A stretch of DNA of 64,000 nucleotides from contig NZ_ML058608.1 in the NCBI RefSeq assembly GCF_003635165.1, positions 62,001 through 126,000 on the forward strand. Reading direction: 5' to 3'. A program made the position numbers and the translations under genes. This DNA comes from Burkholderia sp. Nafp2/4-1b. GTDB taxonomy: Bacteria; Pseudomonadota; Gammaproteobacteria; Burkholderiales; Burkholderiaceae. Each line of letters begins with the position of its first letter. Position 1 is the stretch's first letter. Under the pieces are notes generated by a model, which had not been told where the DNA came from, did not search any database, and saw nothing but the letters and a program-made list of their open reading frames with translations. Shown here in pieces: positions 1 through 10,935 of the stretch.

Positions 1-356
1 CTGTGGTGCCTCACAGCGCCGCGAGTCGATTCGGTCCGTTGCGGAGCGAAAAACCTGTGGCACAATCGGTTTCCTTCGCGTTCGTTCGGCCCAGCGCCGG
101 ACATGCATCAATGGAACGGTCGGCACGATTTCGAATCTGAATCTTCGAGACTGCGCAGTCCGTTCACACACCAGGCCGACAATCCAGATCGGCAGCCTGA
201 ACGACAGTCCGCCGGATGGCGGAAAAGGCGGATCCCATGTCCCGCCGTCGTCGACACAACAATCACATTCGGGGCGATACCCAGCCGGCGCGCATCTATT
301 TTTCTGACGCTTGACCCGCGCCGCTGGCGATTGCTTCCAAAGGAGAAGTCACCACG
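1..356. other. Gene-free leader before the antiporter gene
   Basis: No convincing protein gene is visible here. A weak promoter-like pair TTGCGG (39-44) and CACAAT (61-66), spaced 16, could start a transcript with a leader of nearly 290 nt before the antiporter start at 357. The leader holds several short GC-rich dyads. I do not recognise a known riboswitch class in it. An 85-codon open frame at 103-360 has no family resemblance and overlaps the next gene, so I leave it out. Confidence 0.4.
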
Positions 357-2701
<2,345 letters not shown>

Positions 2702-3206
2702 AAATATGTTTTGCAGATTACAGGCTCGACCGCGCGGCGATTCACTGAACGCCGGTCGATGCCGATTGCTGCGCGCCACGTCGCCAGTCGTCCTGAAAAT
2801 CTGTGGATAACAGCATATTCCGCTGAAAAGTCAACGCTCTGCGGGTGGGATAACCCGGTGGACTCATACCGTCGGCACACTGGCCGATCCGAACAGGAAA
2901 ATGTTTTCGCGCACCGTCGCGCGGCCGTCAGCGATTGCCGGCACAACGAAAAAATCAGGTTATCCAGCGATTTTCCACAGAATGTGGGGGATAACTTAGC
3001 TGTGCGATTTTCCGCTCTCGCTTAGAATGTCGGCTTTGCGGACACCGGAACGACGTGTGTCTCACCGGTCGCCGCGAACGCGACCGCCGCGTGTGCCTCG
3101 CGACGGCCGTGTCGACGCTCTTCGATGAGCGTCTGTTTTGAGATAGACATTCGATCTCCACACTACGGCTGCTCGGCAATCCGGGCGGCGGCAAAGCGAA
3201 AAGACT
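2702..3206. other. Gene-free stretch with DnaA-box-like sites
   Basis: No credible coding frame is visible; a 104-codon frame at 2711-3025 has no family match. The stretch contains a perfect DnaA box on the minus strand (TTATCCACA read from 2810 to 2802), a second match to the TTWTNCACA consensus (TTTTCCACA, 2971-2979) and partial matches near 2960 and 2987. A -10-like TAGAAT (3023-3028) may start transcription of the MarR gene at 3207, but no good -35 is visible. Confidence 0.45.
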
Positions 3207-3845
3207 ATGAGCGAAGGCGTTTACGGGAATCAGGCTTCGGGACGTGTGACCCACAGCTTGCTGCGGTTGAGTACGGCCATGCGAAGCGAGGCATGGAATT
3301 GGGCGGAAGGCGCAGGCCTCACGCCGACGCAGGGCGAGATCCTCGTGCTGCTGCTGCAACGCAAGGGCCCGATGCGGCTCGGCGAGATCGCGCGCGAGAC
3401 GCAGCTCACCGCTGCGACCACCAGCGACGCGGTCAGCACGCTCGAGACGAAGGGGCTCGTCGAGAAGCGCCGCGCGCTGGACGACGGCCGTGCGCTCGCC
3501 GTGCGCCTGTCGGCCCGCGGCCGTACCGCGGCGAAGAAAGCGCTGCAATGGCCGGAATTCCTGTCGAAAGCGGTCGGCAAGCTCGGCGCGGACGAGCAAG
3601 GCACGCTGTACCGCGCGCTGCTGAAGACGCTGCGCGAACTGCAGGTGGCCGGCGCGACGCCGCCGCAGCGCATGTGCCTGACCTGCACGCATTTCCAGCC
3701 GGGCAAGCATTCGAAGAAGACCGTGCATCACTGCGCGGCGCTCGACATGTCGATGAGCGACAGCGATCTGCGTCTCGACTGTTCGGTGCACGAAGAAGCC
3801 GACGCGGCGACGCAGAAGAAGACCTGGAAGGTGTTCGCCGGCTGA
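3207..3845 (+). CDS. MarR-family regulator with C-terminal Cys/His cluster
   Basis: A 212-residue winged-helix regulator. Residues 35-125 hold the MarR core: LTPTQGEILVLLL, then the recognition region LGEIARETQLTAATTSDAVSTLE and the DDGRALAVRLSARG wing. The C-terminal tail is unusual: Cys157-x2-Cys160, His174-His175-Cys176 and Cys192-x2-His195, which look like a metal or Fe-S ligand set. Some proteobacterial MarR proteins share such a tail, but its ligand is not something I can name. The ATG at 3207 lacks a strong ribosome site. The glutamine amidotransferase gene starts 25 nt after the stop, so the two may be one transcript. Confidence 0.85.
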   Translation: MSEGVYGNQASGRVTHSLLRLSTAMRSEAWNWAEGAGLTPTQGEILVLLLQRKGPMRLGEIARETQLTAATTSDAVSTLETKGLVEKRRALDDGRALAVRLSARGRTAAKKALQWPEFLSKAVGKLGADEQGTLYRALLKTLRELQVAGATPPQRMCLTCTHFQPGKHSKKTVHHCAALDMSMSDSDLRLDCSVHEEADAATQKKTWKVFAG

Positions 3846-3870
3846 CGTCCGTCGATCGACCGGGAGGCCG

Positions 3871-4584
3871 ATGATGAACGCTGAAGTGGTGGCGATCCGC
3901 CACGTGCATTTCGAGGACCTCGGCAGCTTCGAGCAGGTGCTCGGGGAGCGCGGGCGGCGCGTCCGCTATGTCGACGTCGGCGCGTCGCGCGTCGAGGTGC
4001 TCGACGCGCTCCAGCCGTCGCTGCTCGTCGTGCTCGGCGGGCCGCTCAGCGTGTACGACGATGCGCAGTATCCGTCGATCGCGCCGCTCGCCGCGCTCGT
4101 GCGCCAGCGCATCGACGCAGGGCTGCCGATCCTCGGCATCTGCCTGGGCGCGCAGTTCATCGCCCGCGCGCTCGGTGCGCGCGTCTACCCGGCGGCGCAG
4201 AAGGAACTCGGCTGGACGCCGCTGACGCTCACCGACGCGGGCCGCGCGTCGCCGATGCGCCATCTCGACGGCACGGCGACGTCGATGCTCCACTGGCACG
4301 GCGATACGTTCGACCTGCCCGGCGGCGCGCTCCATCTCGCGTCGACACCGGCGTGCCGCCACCAGGCGTTCGCCTGGGGGCAGCACGTGCTGGCGCTGCA
4401 ATGCCATCCTGAAATCCGCGTCGACCGCTTCGAACCCTGGCTGATCGGCAACGCGGGCGAAATCGCGTCGACGCCCGGCATCGACGCAAGCCGGTTGCGC
4501 GACGATACCGTCCAGCACGGTCCAGCACTCGAGACAGCCGCGCGACGCATGTTCGCGGAGTGGCTCGACAGCGTCGGGCTCTGA
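3871..4584 (+). CDS. Class I glutamine amidotransferase-like protein (GuaA_N/YfeJ type)
   Basis: A 237-residue stand-alone GATase1 domain. The nucleophile is Cys91 in GICLGAQF and the His-Glu pair is His179/Glu181 in QCHPEI, so the catalytic triad is complete. The LGGPLSVYDD loop fits the GMP synthase-like subfamily. No synthetase partner is adjacent, so the acceptor of the released ammonia is unknown; alternatives are a gamma-glutamyl hydrolase-like role or glutamine hydrolysis for an unlinked partner. The ATG at 3871 has GGGAGG 4-9 nt upstream. It lies 25 nt downstream of the MarR gene, which may control it. Confidence 0.85.
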   Translation: MMNAEVVAIRHVHFEDLGSFEQVLGERGRRVRYVDVGASRVEVLDALQPSLLVVLGGPLSVYDDAQYPSIAPLAALVRQRIDAGLPILGICLGAQFIARALGARVYPAAQKELGWTPLTLTDAGRASPMRHLDGTATSMLHWHGDTFDLPGGALHLASTPACRHQAFAWGQHVLALQCHPEIRVDRFEPWLIGNAGEIASTPGIDASRLRDDTVQHGPALETAARRMFAEWLDSVGL

Positions 4585-4799
4585 TCTCGCGCGTGCGTCG
4601 CCGCCACCGCCACCGCAGATGACCGGCCTGCGGCCAATGCCGGCCGGCGCAGCGCTGCATCGCGCCGGCGTGCCATCTTGCCCCCGGCTTCCCGCCGGCC
4701 CCACCTGACCATCCGCTTACTGCCGAGCCGGCCGCCAGCAGGCTCCGCGCGTGCGTGCTACGCTCGTCCGCTCTTTCCCTTTCCTGGCGAGCGGCATCC

Positions 4800-5912
4800 A
4801 TGACTGCGCTGTTTACTTCGTTCACGCTGCGCGGCGTGACCCTTCCGAACCGGATCGTGATCTCCCCGATGTGCCAGTACTCGGCCGAGCGCGGCGAGGC
4901 GACCGACTGGCACACGATTCACCTTGGCCATCTCGCGCTGTCCGGCGCGGGGCTGCTCTGCATCGAAGCGACCGCCGTCGAACCCGACGGGCGCATCACC
5001 GCCGGCGACCTCGGCTTGTGGGACGACGTGACCGAAGCCGCGCTCGAGCCCGTGCTGGCGTCGATCCGCAAGTACTCGCCGGTCCGCGTCGCGATGCAGC
5101 TGTCGCATGCGGGGCGCAAGGCGTCGAGCGAAGTGCCGTGGAAGGGCGGTCAGCTCGTGTCCGTCGCCGATGGCGGGTGGCTGCCGCATGGGCCGTCGGC
5201 GTTGCCGCACAAGGATGGCGAGACGCCGCCGCTCGCGCTCGACGCGGCCGGCCTGAACCGGATCCGCGAAGCGTTCGCGGCTGCCGCGAAGCGCGCGGCG
5301 CGCCTCGGCATCGACGCGATCGAAGTGCATGCGGCGCACGGCTACCTGCTGCATCAATTCCTGTCGCCGCTCGCGAACCAGCGCACCGATGAATACGGCG
5401 GCTCGCTCGAGAACCGGATGCGCTTTCCGCTCGAGATCTTCGAGATCGTGCGCGCGGCGTTTCCCGAGGATCGGCCGGTCGGCGTGCGCGTGTCGGCGAC
5501 CGACTGGGTCGAGGGCGGCTGGGAGCTCGACGACACGATCGCGTTCGCGCACGAACTGAAGCAGCGCGGCTGCGACTGGATCGACGTGTCGTCCGGCGGC
5601 GTGTCGCCGCTGCAGAAGATTCCGCTGTCGCCCGGCTACCAGGTGCCGTTCGCGCAGGCGGTGAAGCGCGCGGTCGGGATGCCGACGATCGCGGTCGGCC
5701 TGATCAACGAGCCCGCGCATGCGAACCGGCTGATCGAGGCGGGCGATGCGGATTTCGTCGCGATGGCGCGTGCGATGCTGTACGACCCGCGCTGGCCGTG
5801 GCATGCGGCCGCCGAGCTCGGTGCGCAGGTGTCGGCGCCGCCGCAGTACTGGCGTTCGCAGCCGCGCGAGCACAAGGCGTTGTTCGGCGACATCGCATTC
5901 GGCCAGCGCTGA
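4800..5912 (+). CDS. NADH:flavin oxidoreductase, Old Yellow Enzyme (YqjM-like)
   Basis: A 370-residue FMN TIM barrel. Cys25 and Tyr27 in ISPMCQYSA are the flavin-tuning Cys and substrate Tyr of the YqjM class. The active-site His pair lies in VHAAHGYLLHQFLSPL, followed by NQRTDEYGGSLENR, the family signature. Near the C-terminus GLINEPAHANRLIE leads to the FMN phosphate-binding strand ADFVAMARAML. It should reduce activated C=C bonds of alpha,beta-unsaturated carbonyls using NAD(P)H. I chose the ATG at 4800 because family members start with the equivalent of FTLRGVTLPNR directly after it; an in-frame TTG at 4755 adds unconserved residues. A terminator follows at 5998. Confidence 0.92.
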   Translation: MTALFTSFTLRGVTLPNRIVISPMCQYSAERGEATDWHTIHLGHLALSGAGLLCIEATAVEPDGRITAGDLGLWDDVTEAALEPVLASIRKYSPVRVAMQLSHAGRKASSEVPWKGGQLVSVADGGWLPHGPSALPHKDGETPPLALDAAGLNRIREAFAAAAKRAARLGIDAIEVHAAHGYLLHQFLSPLANQRTDEYGGSLENRMRFPLEIFEIVRAAFPEDRPVGVRVSATDWVEGGWELDDTIAFAHELKQRGCDWIDVSSGGVSPLQKIPLSPGYQVPFAQAVKRAVGMPTIAVGLINEPAHANRLIEAGDADFVAMARAMLYDPRWPWHAAAELGAQVSAPPQYWRSQPREHKALFGDIAFGQR

Positions 5913-5997
5913 GCGCCAAGCGCGCGATATTGCGCGCGATGTTGAACGAAGCAATCGTGAACGTGTAGGATGCGGATGATTCGCCGCATCGCCCCGA

Positions 5998-6030
5998 CGC
6001 GGCACCGCCTGGTGCCGCGTTTTCGTTTTG
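5998..6030 (+). terminator. Rho-independent terminator after the OYE gene
   Basis: Perfect 9-bp stem CGCGGCACC (5998-6006) and GGTGCCGCG (6011-6019) with loop GCCT, followed by TTTTCGTTTTG. It lies 86 nt after the OYE stop and separates that gene from the SET-domain gene. Confidence 0.8.
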
Positions 6031-6091
6031 CGCGGCGCGGGGCCGACCGCGGCCGTCTTCCATTCAAGTCGTCTTCACAAGGATTCGTTCG

Positions 6092-6634
6092 ATGAGTTCA
6101 CGCAGGATCGCGGTGCGCCGCTCGGGAGTACACGGCAAGGGCGTATTCGCGGTGGAACCGATCAAGGCCGGCGAGCGCGTAGTGGAATACAAGGGCGAGC
6201 GGATTTCGTGGAAGGAGGCGCTGCGTCGCCATCCGCACGATCCGAACGAGCCGAACCATACGTTCTACTTCGCACTGGAAGAGGGCGGGGTGATCGACGG
6301 CAAGATCGACGGCAACAGCGCGCGCTGGATCAACCATTCGTGCGCGCCGAACTGCGAGGCCGAGGAGGTCAAGGGCCGCGTGTTCATCCACGCGCTGCGC
6401 GACATCGGGCCGGAAGAAGAGCTGTTCTACGACTACGGCCTCGTGATCGACGAGAAGCTGACGAAGAAGCTCAAGCGCGAATACGCGTGCCATTGCGGCG
6501 CGGAAGCATGCCGCGGCACGCTGCTCGCGACGCCGGACGACGAAGGCAAGAAGAAAAAGAAGAAGGACAAGAAGGACGGCAAGTCCGGGTCCAAGTCCGG
6601 GTCCGATACGAAGGACAAGAAAAAGAAGAAGTGA
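6092..6634 (+). CDS. SET-domain protein lysine methyltransferase-like
   Basis: A 180-residue protein that is almost only a SET domain (residues 4-143). The SAM-binding and catalytic motif NHSCAPNC (81-88), the catalytic-tyrosine strand ELFYDYG (110-116) and a post-SET Cys set (Cys133, Cys135, Cys140 with Cys84) are all present, so it looks active. The last 35 residues are a Lys/Asp/Gly/Ser-rich tail with a KSGS repeat, like histone tails or DNA-binding tails. The ATG at 6092 has AAGGA about 8 nt upstream. It is a single-gene unit between two terminators and convergent with the sensor kinase gene. SET proteins are mainly eukaryotic; bacterial ones occur in scattered lineages, and the target here is unknown. 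Confidence 0.9.
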   Translation: MSSRRIAVRRSGVHGKGVFAVEPIKAGERVVEYKGERISWKEALRRHPHDPNEPNHTFYFALEEGGVIDGKIDGNSARWINHSCAPNCEAEEVKGRVFIHALRDIGPEEELFYDYGLVIDEKLTKKLKREYACHCGAEACRGTLLATPDDEGKKKKKKDKKDGKSGSKSGSDTKDKKKKK

Positions 6635-6672
6635 CCGGAGCGGCCGCGCAGCGCGCGCGGCGCCTTCACCGG

Positions 6673-6698
6673 ACGGCCGCTGCGCGGCCGTTGTTTCC
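6673..6698 (+). terminator. Probable terminator of the SET-domain gene
   Basis: Perfect 8-bp stem ACGGCCGC (6673-6680) and GCGGCCGT (6684-6691) with a TGC loop, followed by TGTTTCCCC. The T-run is short, so strength is moderate. It lies between the convergent SET and sensor kinase genes. Confidence 0.5.
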
Positions 6699-6731
6699 CC
6701 TCTCCCTGCCGATGTGCGCGCCGGATGCGAG

Positions 6732-8216
6732 TCAGTGCGTCGGCGCGGCTGCCGGCGTTTCGTTCGCCGGCTTCCTGGTGCGCTCGGCGAGCGGCACGCG
6801 CACCACGAAACGCGAACCGCCTTCCGCCGCATCTTCGTACGACACCGTGCCGCCGTGCATCGCGATGATGTCGTGCACGATCGCGAGGCCGAGCCCCGCG
6901 CCCGTCTCGACGCCGTTGCCGCTTTGCGCATCGCCGCGGAAGAAGCGCTTGAACAGGTCGGCCTGCTGGTTGGCCGGCACGCCCGGGCCGTTGTCCTCGA
7001 CGACGATCTCGGCGGCTGGCTGGCCGTCGTCGAGCGCGCCGCGCGCGACGTTCACCGTGATGCGTGCGCCTTCCGGTCGCGCGAGCGGCACGTACTTCAG
7101 CGCATTGTCGAGCAGGTTCGCGATCACCTCGCGCAGCAGCACGGGGTTGCCGCGCACGTTCAGCGTTTCGTCCTCGCCGGGATCGTCGCTGCGCTGGAAG
7201 CCGAGGTCGACGTGCGACGCGAGCGCGCGCGGCACCCACTCGGCGCCCGTCTCGAACGCCATCGTGGCCAGGTCGACGTCGACGAAACGCGCGGCCTGTT
7301 CGCCCGGCTCCGCGCGCGCCAGCGACAGCAGCTGGTTCGACAGCCGCACCGCGCGGTCGGCGGCCGCGCGCAGTTCGCGCACCGCGGCGTAGGTCTGCTG
7401 CGGATCGCGCGCGACGGCGGCCTGTTCGGCGTGCAGCTTCACGGCCGTGAGCGGTGTGCGCAACTGGTGCGCGGCATCGGCGATGAACTTGCGCTGCGCA
7501 TCGAGCGCGGTCTTCAGGCGGCCGAGCAGCGCGTTCATCGCGCTCGTCAGCGGCCGGATTTCGAGCGGCACGTCGGTTTCGTCGACGGGCTCGAGCGACG
7601 TATGGGTCTGCCGGTTCAGCGAATCGGCGAGATGCGTGAGCGGGCCGAGCTGCTGGTTCACGACGCGCCACACGATGCCCCAGCCGGCGAGCAGCAACAG
7701 CAACAGCGGCATCATGATCGCGACGAGGAATTCGGCCGCGATCCGGTAGCGGTGCCGCACCGGTTGCGCGACCTCGACCACCATCGGCCGGCCGCCCTCG
7801 ACCTCCTCGACCCGCACCTGCGCGACGCGCACCGCGCGGTTGTCGTACTCGGCCTCGAACACGTACGCGCGATGCATGCGGCGCACGTTGATGCCCCGCA
7901 GCGGCAGCTTCGGATCGCCGGCGAGTTCCTGTTCGCCGTCGCTGATCCGGTAGATCAGCGCCTCGGCCGGATCGGAGAACATCGCCTGCGCGAGTGGCGG
8001 CACCGTGAACGGCGCATCGGGGCCGGCGATCTGGATCTGTTTGGAGATGGCGGTCGCGAGATCGGCAAGCGAGCGGTCGATCACGTGCTGCGTGTATTGC
8101 CACGCGAGCCAGTAGGCGATCAGGCCGCTCATCAGCGCGAGCATCGACAGCGGGGCGGCGAGGCGCCTGAGCAGCGAGCGGCGCAGGCTGGTGGTCACAG
8201 CCGGGTCAGGAGACAT
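6732..8216 (-). CDS. Sensor histidine kinase, QseC/TctE-like
   Basis: A 494-residue membrane kinase. A first transmembrane helix (about residues 20-40) is followed by a roughly 115-residue periplasmic 2CSK_N-like domain, a second helix (about 160-185) and a HAMP-like linker. The dimerisation helix carries His250 in ADAAHQLRTPL. The catalytic domain has the N-box LLDNALKY, the G1 box EDNGPGVP and the G2 box GAGLGLAI, so it is intact. I start at the ATG at 8216 rather than the in-frame TTG at 8228. It lies 116 nt downstream of its response regulator in one operon. Its ligand is unknown; TctE relatives sense tricarboxylates and QseC relatives sense other small molecules. Confidence 0.92.
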   Translation of the reverse strand: MSPDPAVTTSLRRSLLRRLAAPLSMLALMSGLIAYWLAWQYTQHVIDRSLADLATAISKQIQIAGPDAPFTVPPLAQAMFSDPAEALIYRISDGEQELAGDPKLPLRGINVRRMHRAYVFEAEYDNRAVRVAQVRVEEVEGGRPMVVEVAQPVRHRYRIAAEFLVAIMMPLLLLLLAGWGIVWRVVNQQLGPLTHLADSLNRQTHTSLEPVDETDVPLEIRPLTSAMNALLGRLKTALDAQRKFIADAAHQLRTPLTAVKLHAEQAAVARDPQQTYAAVRELRAAADRAVRLSNQLLSLARAEPGEQAARFVDVDLATMAFETGAEWVPRALASHVDLGFQRSDDPGEDETLNVRGNPVLLREVIANLLDNALKYVPLARPEGARITVNVARGALDDGQPAAEIVVEDNGPGVPANQQADLFKRFFRGDAQSGNGVETGAGLGLAIVHDIIAMHGGTVSYEDAAEGGSRFVVRVPLAERTRKPANETPAAAPTH

Positions 8217-8332
8217 TTCGACGGGCAAATGGATAAGCGCCGCTCACGGGGAGCGGCGCGGTCGTGCGTCGGACGGCGACGCGGGCAGGGCAGCTCGCCG
8301 ACGGCACGCGGCCGGCCGGCGTGCGGCGCCGC

Positions 8333-9025
8333 TCAGACGCTCGCGGTCTGGCGGATTTCCTGCAGCAGGTAGCCGAAGCCACGCACCGTGACGATTTCGA
8401 CACGGCACTGCTCGAGCTTCTTGCGCACGCGGTGCACATAGACTTCGATCGCGGTGTCGCCGAGATCGCCGCCGAAGTGCGTGAGGTGATCCTGCAGCTG
8501 GGCCTTGCTGACGACGCGGCCGTGGCGCAGCAGCAGCATTTCGAGCACCGCGAACTCGCGCGGCGACAGTTCGAGCGGCTTGTCGTCGTTGAAGATGCGA
8601 CGATCGACACCGGACAGGCGCACGCCGCCGAGCGACACTTCCGGACGCGGCATGTCGCTGTGCGGGCCGCTGCGGCGCATCACAGCGCGGATGCGCGCTT
8701 CGAGCTCGGCCGGCTCGAACGGCTTCAGCATGTAGTCGTCGGCGCCGGAGTTCAGGCCCTGAATCCGATCGTTCAGTTCGTCGCGTGCGGTCAGCACGAT
8801 GACGGGCGTGTGGCGGTTGGTCTGGCGGAAGCGCGTGAGCAGCGTCATTCCGTCGATGCCCGGCAGGCCGAGGTCGAGGATCACGAGTTCGTGGCGGTTT
8901 TGTGCCAGCGCCTGTTCGGCAAAGATGCCGTCATGCACCATGTCGACGGTGAAGCCAGCCTGCTCGAGGCTGCTCTGGATACCGCGTGCGATGGGGCGGT
9001 CGTCTTCGATCAGAAGGAGTCGCAT
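8333..9025 (-). CDS. OmpR-family response regulator, QseB/TctD-like
   Basis: A 230-residue regulator. The receiver domain (1-115) has the acidic pocket Glu7-Asp8-Asp9, the phosphoacceptor Asp51 in LVILDLGLPG, Thr in VLTAR and Lys in MLKPFE. The C-terminal winged helix (125-225) is of the OmpR/PhoB type with the LSPREFAVLEMLL and YVHRVRKKLE segments. The ATG at 9025 has AAGGAG-like sequence on the minus strand. It heads the two-gene operon with the sensor kinase on its 3' side and is transcribed away from the small DUF3717-type gene at 9148. Confidence 0.94.
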   Translation of the reverse strand: MRLLLIEDDRPIARGIQSSLEQAGFTVDMVHDGIFAEQALAQNRHELVILDLGLPGIDGMTLLTRFRQTNRHTPVIVLTARDELNDRIQGLNSGADDYMLKPFEPAELEARIRAVMRRSGPHSDMPRPEVSLGGVRLSGVDRRIFNDDKPLELSPREFAVLEMLLLRHGRVVSKAQLQDHLTHFGGDLGDTAIEVYVHRVRKKLEQCRVEIVTVRGFGYLLQEIRQTASV

Positions 9026-9147
9026 GAAGTTCGCTCAAGTACAATGGGTTGGCGGTTCAGGCACGCGGACAGCACGACGCCGTTTCCACAGGGGCGCCGC
9101 ATCGCCTGACATCAAGCATGGCGGCCAGCGAACGATTAAATCCAATC

Positions 9148-9378
9148 ATGTCCGATATTTCGATCCACGACCTCGAAGCCGCGATCAATTTCTGGCGCGC
9201 CCGCTCGCCATCGAGCGGCGACGAACTCAAACTCTGCGAAGAGGCCAGCGCGCTCTCCAAGCCGTATGCGCTGCTGATTGTACAGCGCGCGAGCGCGCTA
9301 CAACTGGAAGGTTTGGACCCCAAGGCGCGGAAAGCGTACGAGACTTACACACGCCTTAAGGATGGCTTGGAAAGCTGA
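9148..9378 (+). CDS. Small conserved protein, DUF3717-type
   Basis: A 76-residue protein beginning MSDISIHDLEAAINFWR, the start pattern I associate with DUF3717 proteins of Burkholderiales. It is mostly helical, rich in Leu, Glu and Ala, with no signal peptide or membrane segment. Function is unknown. Earlier in-frame starts exist from 9049, but the conserved part begins at the ATG at 9148. It is divergent from the response regulator gene, with a 122-nt spacer that must hold both promoters. Confidence 0.7.
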   Translation: MSDISIHDLEAAINFWRARSPSSGDELKLCEEASALSKPYALLIVQRASALQLEGLDPKARKAYETYTRLKDGLES

Positions 9379-9470
9379 AGGCTTTCGCTGAGTACATCCT
9401 AGGAAACGTTCAGCGAAATGAAAAGTTGACGCGCCGCGCGCCGAAAGACGCGCGGCGGTAGAGGAAGGCG

Positions 9471-9779
9471 TCAGGCGGCCGGCTGCGTGTGTGCGCACGC
9501 GTGGTCGATGAATTGCGCGAGTTCGATGTCGCGCTCGGTCAGGCCATCGGCATCGTGGGTCGACAGCGTCACGTCGACGCGGTTGTACACGTTGAACCAT
9601 TCCGGATGGTGGTTCATTTCCTGCGCCTTGATCGCGACGCGCGTCATGAAGCCGAAGGCTTCGTTGAAATCGGCGAAGCGCAGGCTGCGCTGGATGGCGT
9701 CGCGTCCCGGCACGGCCGTCCAGTGGGGCAGGCCTTCGAGCCGGGTCTTGCGTTCTTCTGATGTGAGCTTGTGGATCAT
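9471..9779 (-). CDS. phhB: Pterin-4a-carbinolamine dehydratase
   Basis: A 102-residue enzyme that dehydrates 4a-hydroxytetrahydropterin, recycling the cofactor of phenylalanine hydroxylase. The family signature is visible: [41 protein letters not shown] with the catalytic His-His pair, and [20 protein letters not shown]. The ATG at 9779 has a GAGGT ribosome site about 6 nt upstream. It lies 156 nt downstream of phhA on the same strand, so the pair forms the usual phhAB unit. Confidence 0.95.
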   Translation of the reverse strand: MIHKLTSEERKTRLEGLPHWTAVPGRDAIQRSLRFADFNEAFGFMTRVAIKAQEMNHHPEWFNVYNRVDVTLSTHDADGLTERDIELAQFIDHACAHTQPAA

Positions 9780-9935
9780 GTTGCACCTCGTTCGGTAACG
9801 GTGCCCGTGCGCGGCAGAAGCCGCGCGGCAAAGCCGGTACCGGTCATTGTTTCATGGTTGGGCGACGGGCGTACGGCGACGGGTATCGGGAGGCCGCCGC
9901 CGATAATCTCGTGTGGTCCCATCGGCCCCATCGCG

Positions 9936-10829
9936 CTATGCGTCCGCGTCGTCCGGCCAGCCTTCGCCCGTGCCGCGGTGCAGCACGAGATCGCTGTCGA
10001 GCACCGCGCCGGCCGGGAATTCGGGCAGCGCGGCCAGCCGGTCGGCCTGCGCACGGCCGTCGACGTCGGCGAGCGCGAACAACTGCGCGAAGTCGTCGAT
10101 CACGAAGTAGGTCTTCTGGAACGTGTCGATCCGGTACTGCGTGCGCATCACGCGCTCGAGATCGAAGCCGAGCCGGTTCGGCGCCGCGCTTTCGAGGCTG
10201 TACAGGCTCTCGCCCTTGCTGGATACGATCCCCGCGCCGTAGATCGACAGCCCGTTCGTGCCGTTCGGGTCGCGAATCAACCCGAATTCCACCGTGTACC
10301 AGTACAGGCGCGCGAGCCGCGCGAGCGCCGCTTCGTCGCCGGCGACCGCGAGCGCGGTGCGGCCGTACGCCTGCATGTAGTCGGCGAACACCGGCTCGAT
10401 CAGCAGCGGCACGTGGCCGAACAGGTCGTGAAAGCAGTCCGGTTCCTGCAGGTAATCGAGCTGGTCCGGGCGGCGCATCCACCAGGTGACCGGAAAACGC
10501 CGGTTCGCGAGGTGCTCGAAGAACACGCGATCGGGCACGAGGCCCGGCACCGCGACGATCTCCCAGCCGGTCGCCGGCTTCAGCTGATGGTTCACGTCGG
10601 CGAACGACGGCACGCGGTCCGCCGGCAGGTCGATCTTCCCGAGCCCCGCGACGAACGCATCGCACGCGCGTCCGCGCAGCAGCGCCGACTGGCGCGCATA
10701 GAGCTGCTGCCACACCGCGTGGTCGACCTGGCCGTAGCGTTCGAGCGGCTGGTCGATGGTGAAATCGGCGCGGGTTTCGAGGCCCGCATCGAACTGCTCC
10801 TGCAGTTTCGCGGTGACGACGGTGGACAT
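9936..10829 (-). CDS. phhA: Phenylalanine-4-hydroxylase
   Basis: A 297-residue pterin-dependent aromatic amino acid hydroxylase converting L-Phe to L-Tyr. The non-haem iron ligands are His134 and His139 in DCFHDLFGHVPLL and Glu181 in YTVEFGL, all present. The pterin-binding region GLVPDRVFFEHLANRRFPVT precedes them. There is no N-terminal ACT domain, as expected for the bacterial enzyme. The ATG at 10829 gives the normal length; upstream in-frame starts (10862, 10970) add unconserved residues. It is divergent from the Lrp-type gene (124-nt spacer), which probably regulates it. Confidence 0.96.
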   Translation of the reverse strand: MSTVVTAKLQEQFDAGLETRADFTIDQPLERYGQVDHAVWQQLYARQSALLRGRACDAFVAGLGKIDLPADRVPSFADVNHQLKPATGWEIVAVPGLVPDRVFFEHLANRRFPVTWWMRRPDQLDYLQEPDCFHDLFGHVPLLIEPVFADYMQAYGRTALAVAGDEAALARLARLYWYTVEFGLIRDPNGTNGLSIYGAGIVSSKGESLYSLESAAPNRLGFDLERVMRTQYRIDTFQKTYFVIDDFAQLFALADVDGRAQADRLAALPEFPAGAVLDSDLVLHRGTGEGWPDDADA

Positions 10830-10924
10830 GGTGAGGCGCTGCACGCTGGAGTTGGGAACCATGCAAGTGTAGAGCGGGCTCCGCGCGGAATGGGCGCAAA
10901 AATGGCGTTGATTCGCCAGCCAAT

Positions 10925-10935
10925 GCGATAATCGC
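10925..10935. promoter_or_regulatory. Palindrome and -10-like box in the phhA-lrp spacer
   Basis: GCGAT-A-ATCGC is a perfect 5+5 dyad that contains the -10-like hexamer GATAAT (10927-10932), 21 nt before the lrp ATG. An operator overlapping the promoter would fit autoregulation by the Lrp-type protein. No clear -35 is visible. Confidence 0.35.

Noticed and set aside
2711-3025. 104-codon plus-strand frame after ybdK
   Set aside because: It starts with a non-ATG-type context, has no ribosome site and no family pattern, and covers the DnaA-box region.
2702-3206. Possible replication origin because of DnaA boxes
   Set aside because: There are few boxes, no AT-rich unwinding element and no dnaA/dnaN; the boxes may still bind DnaA, so they are listed separately.
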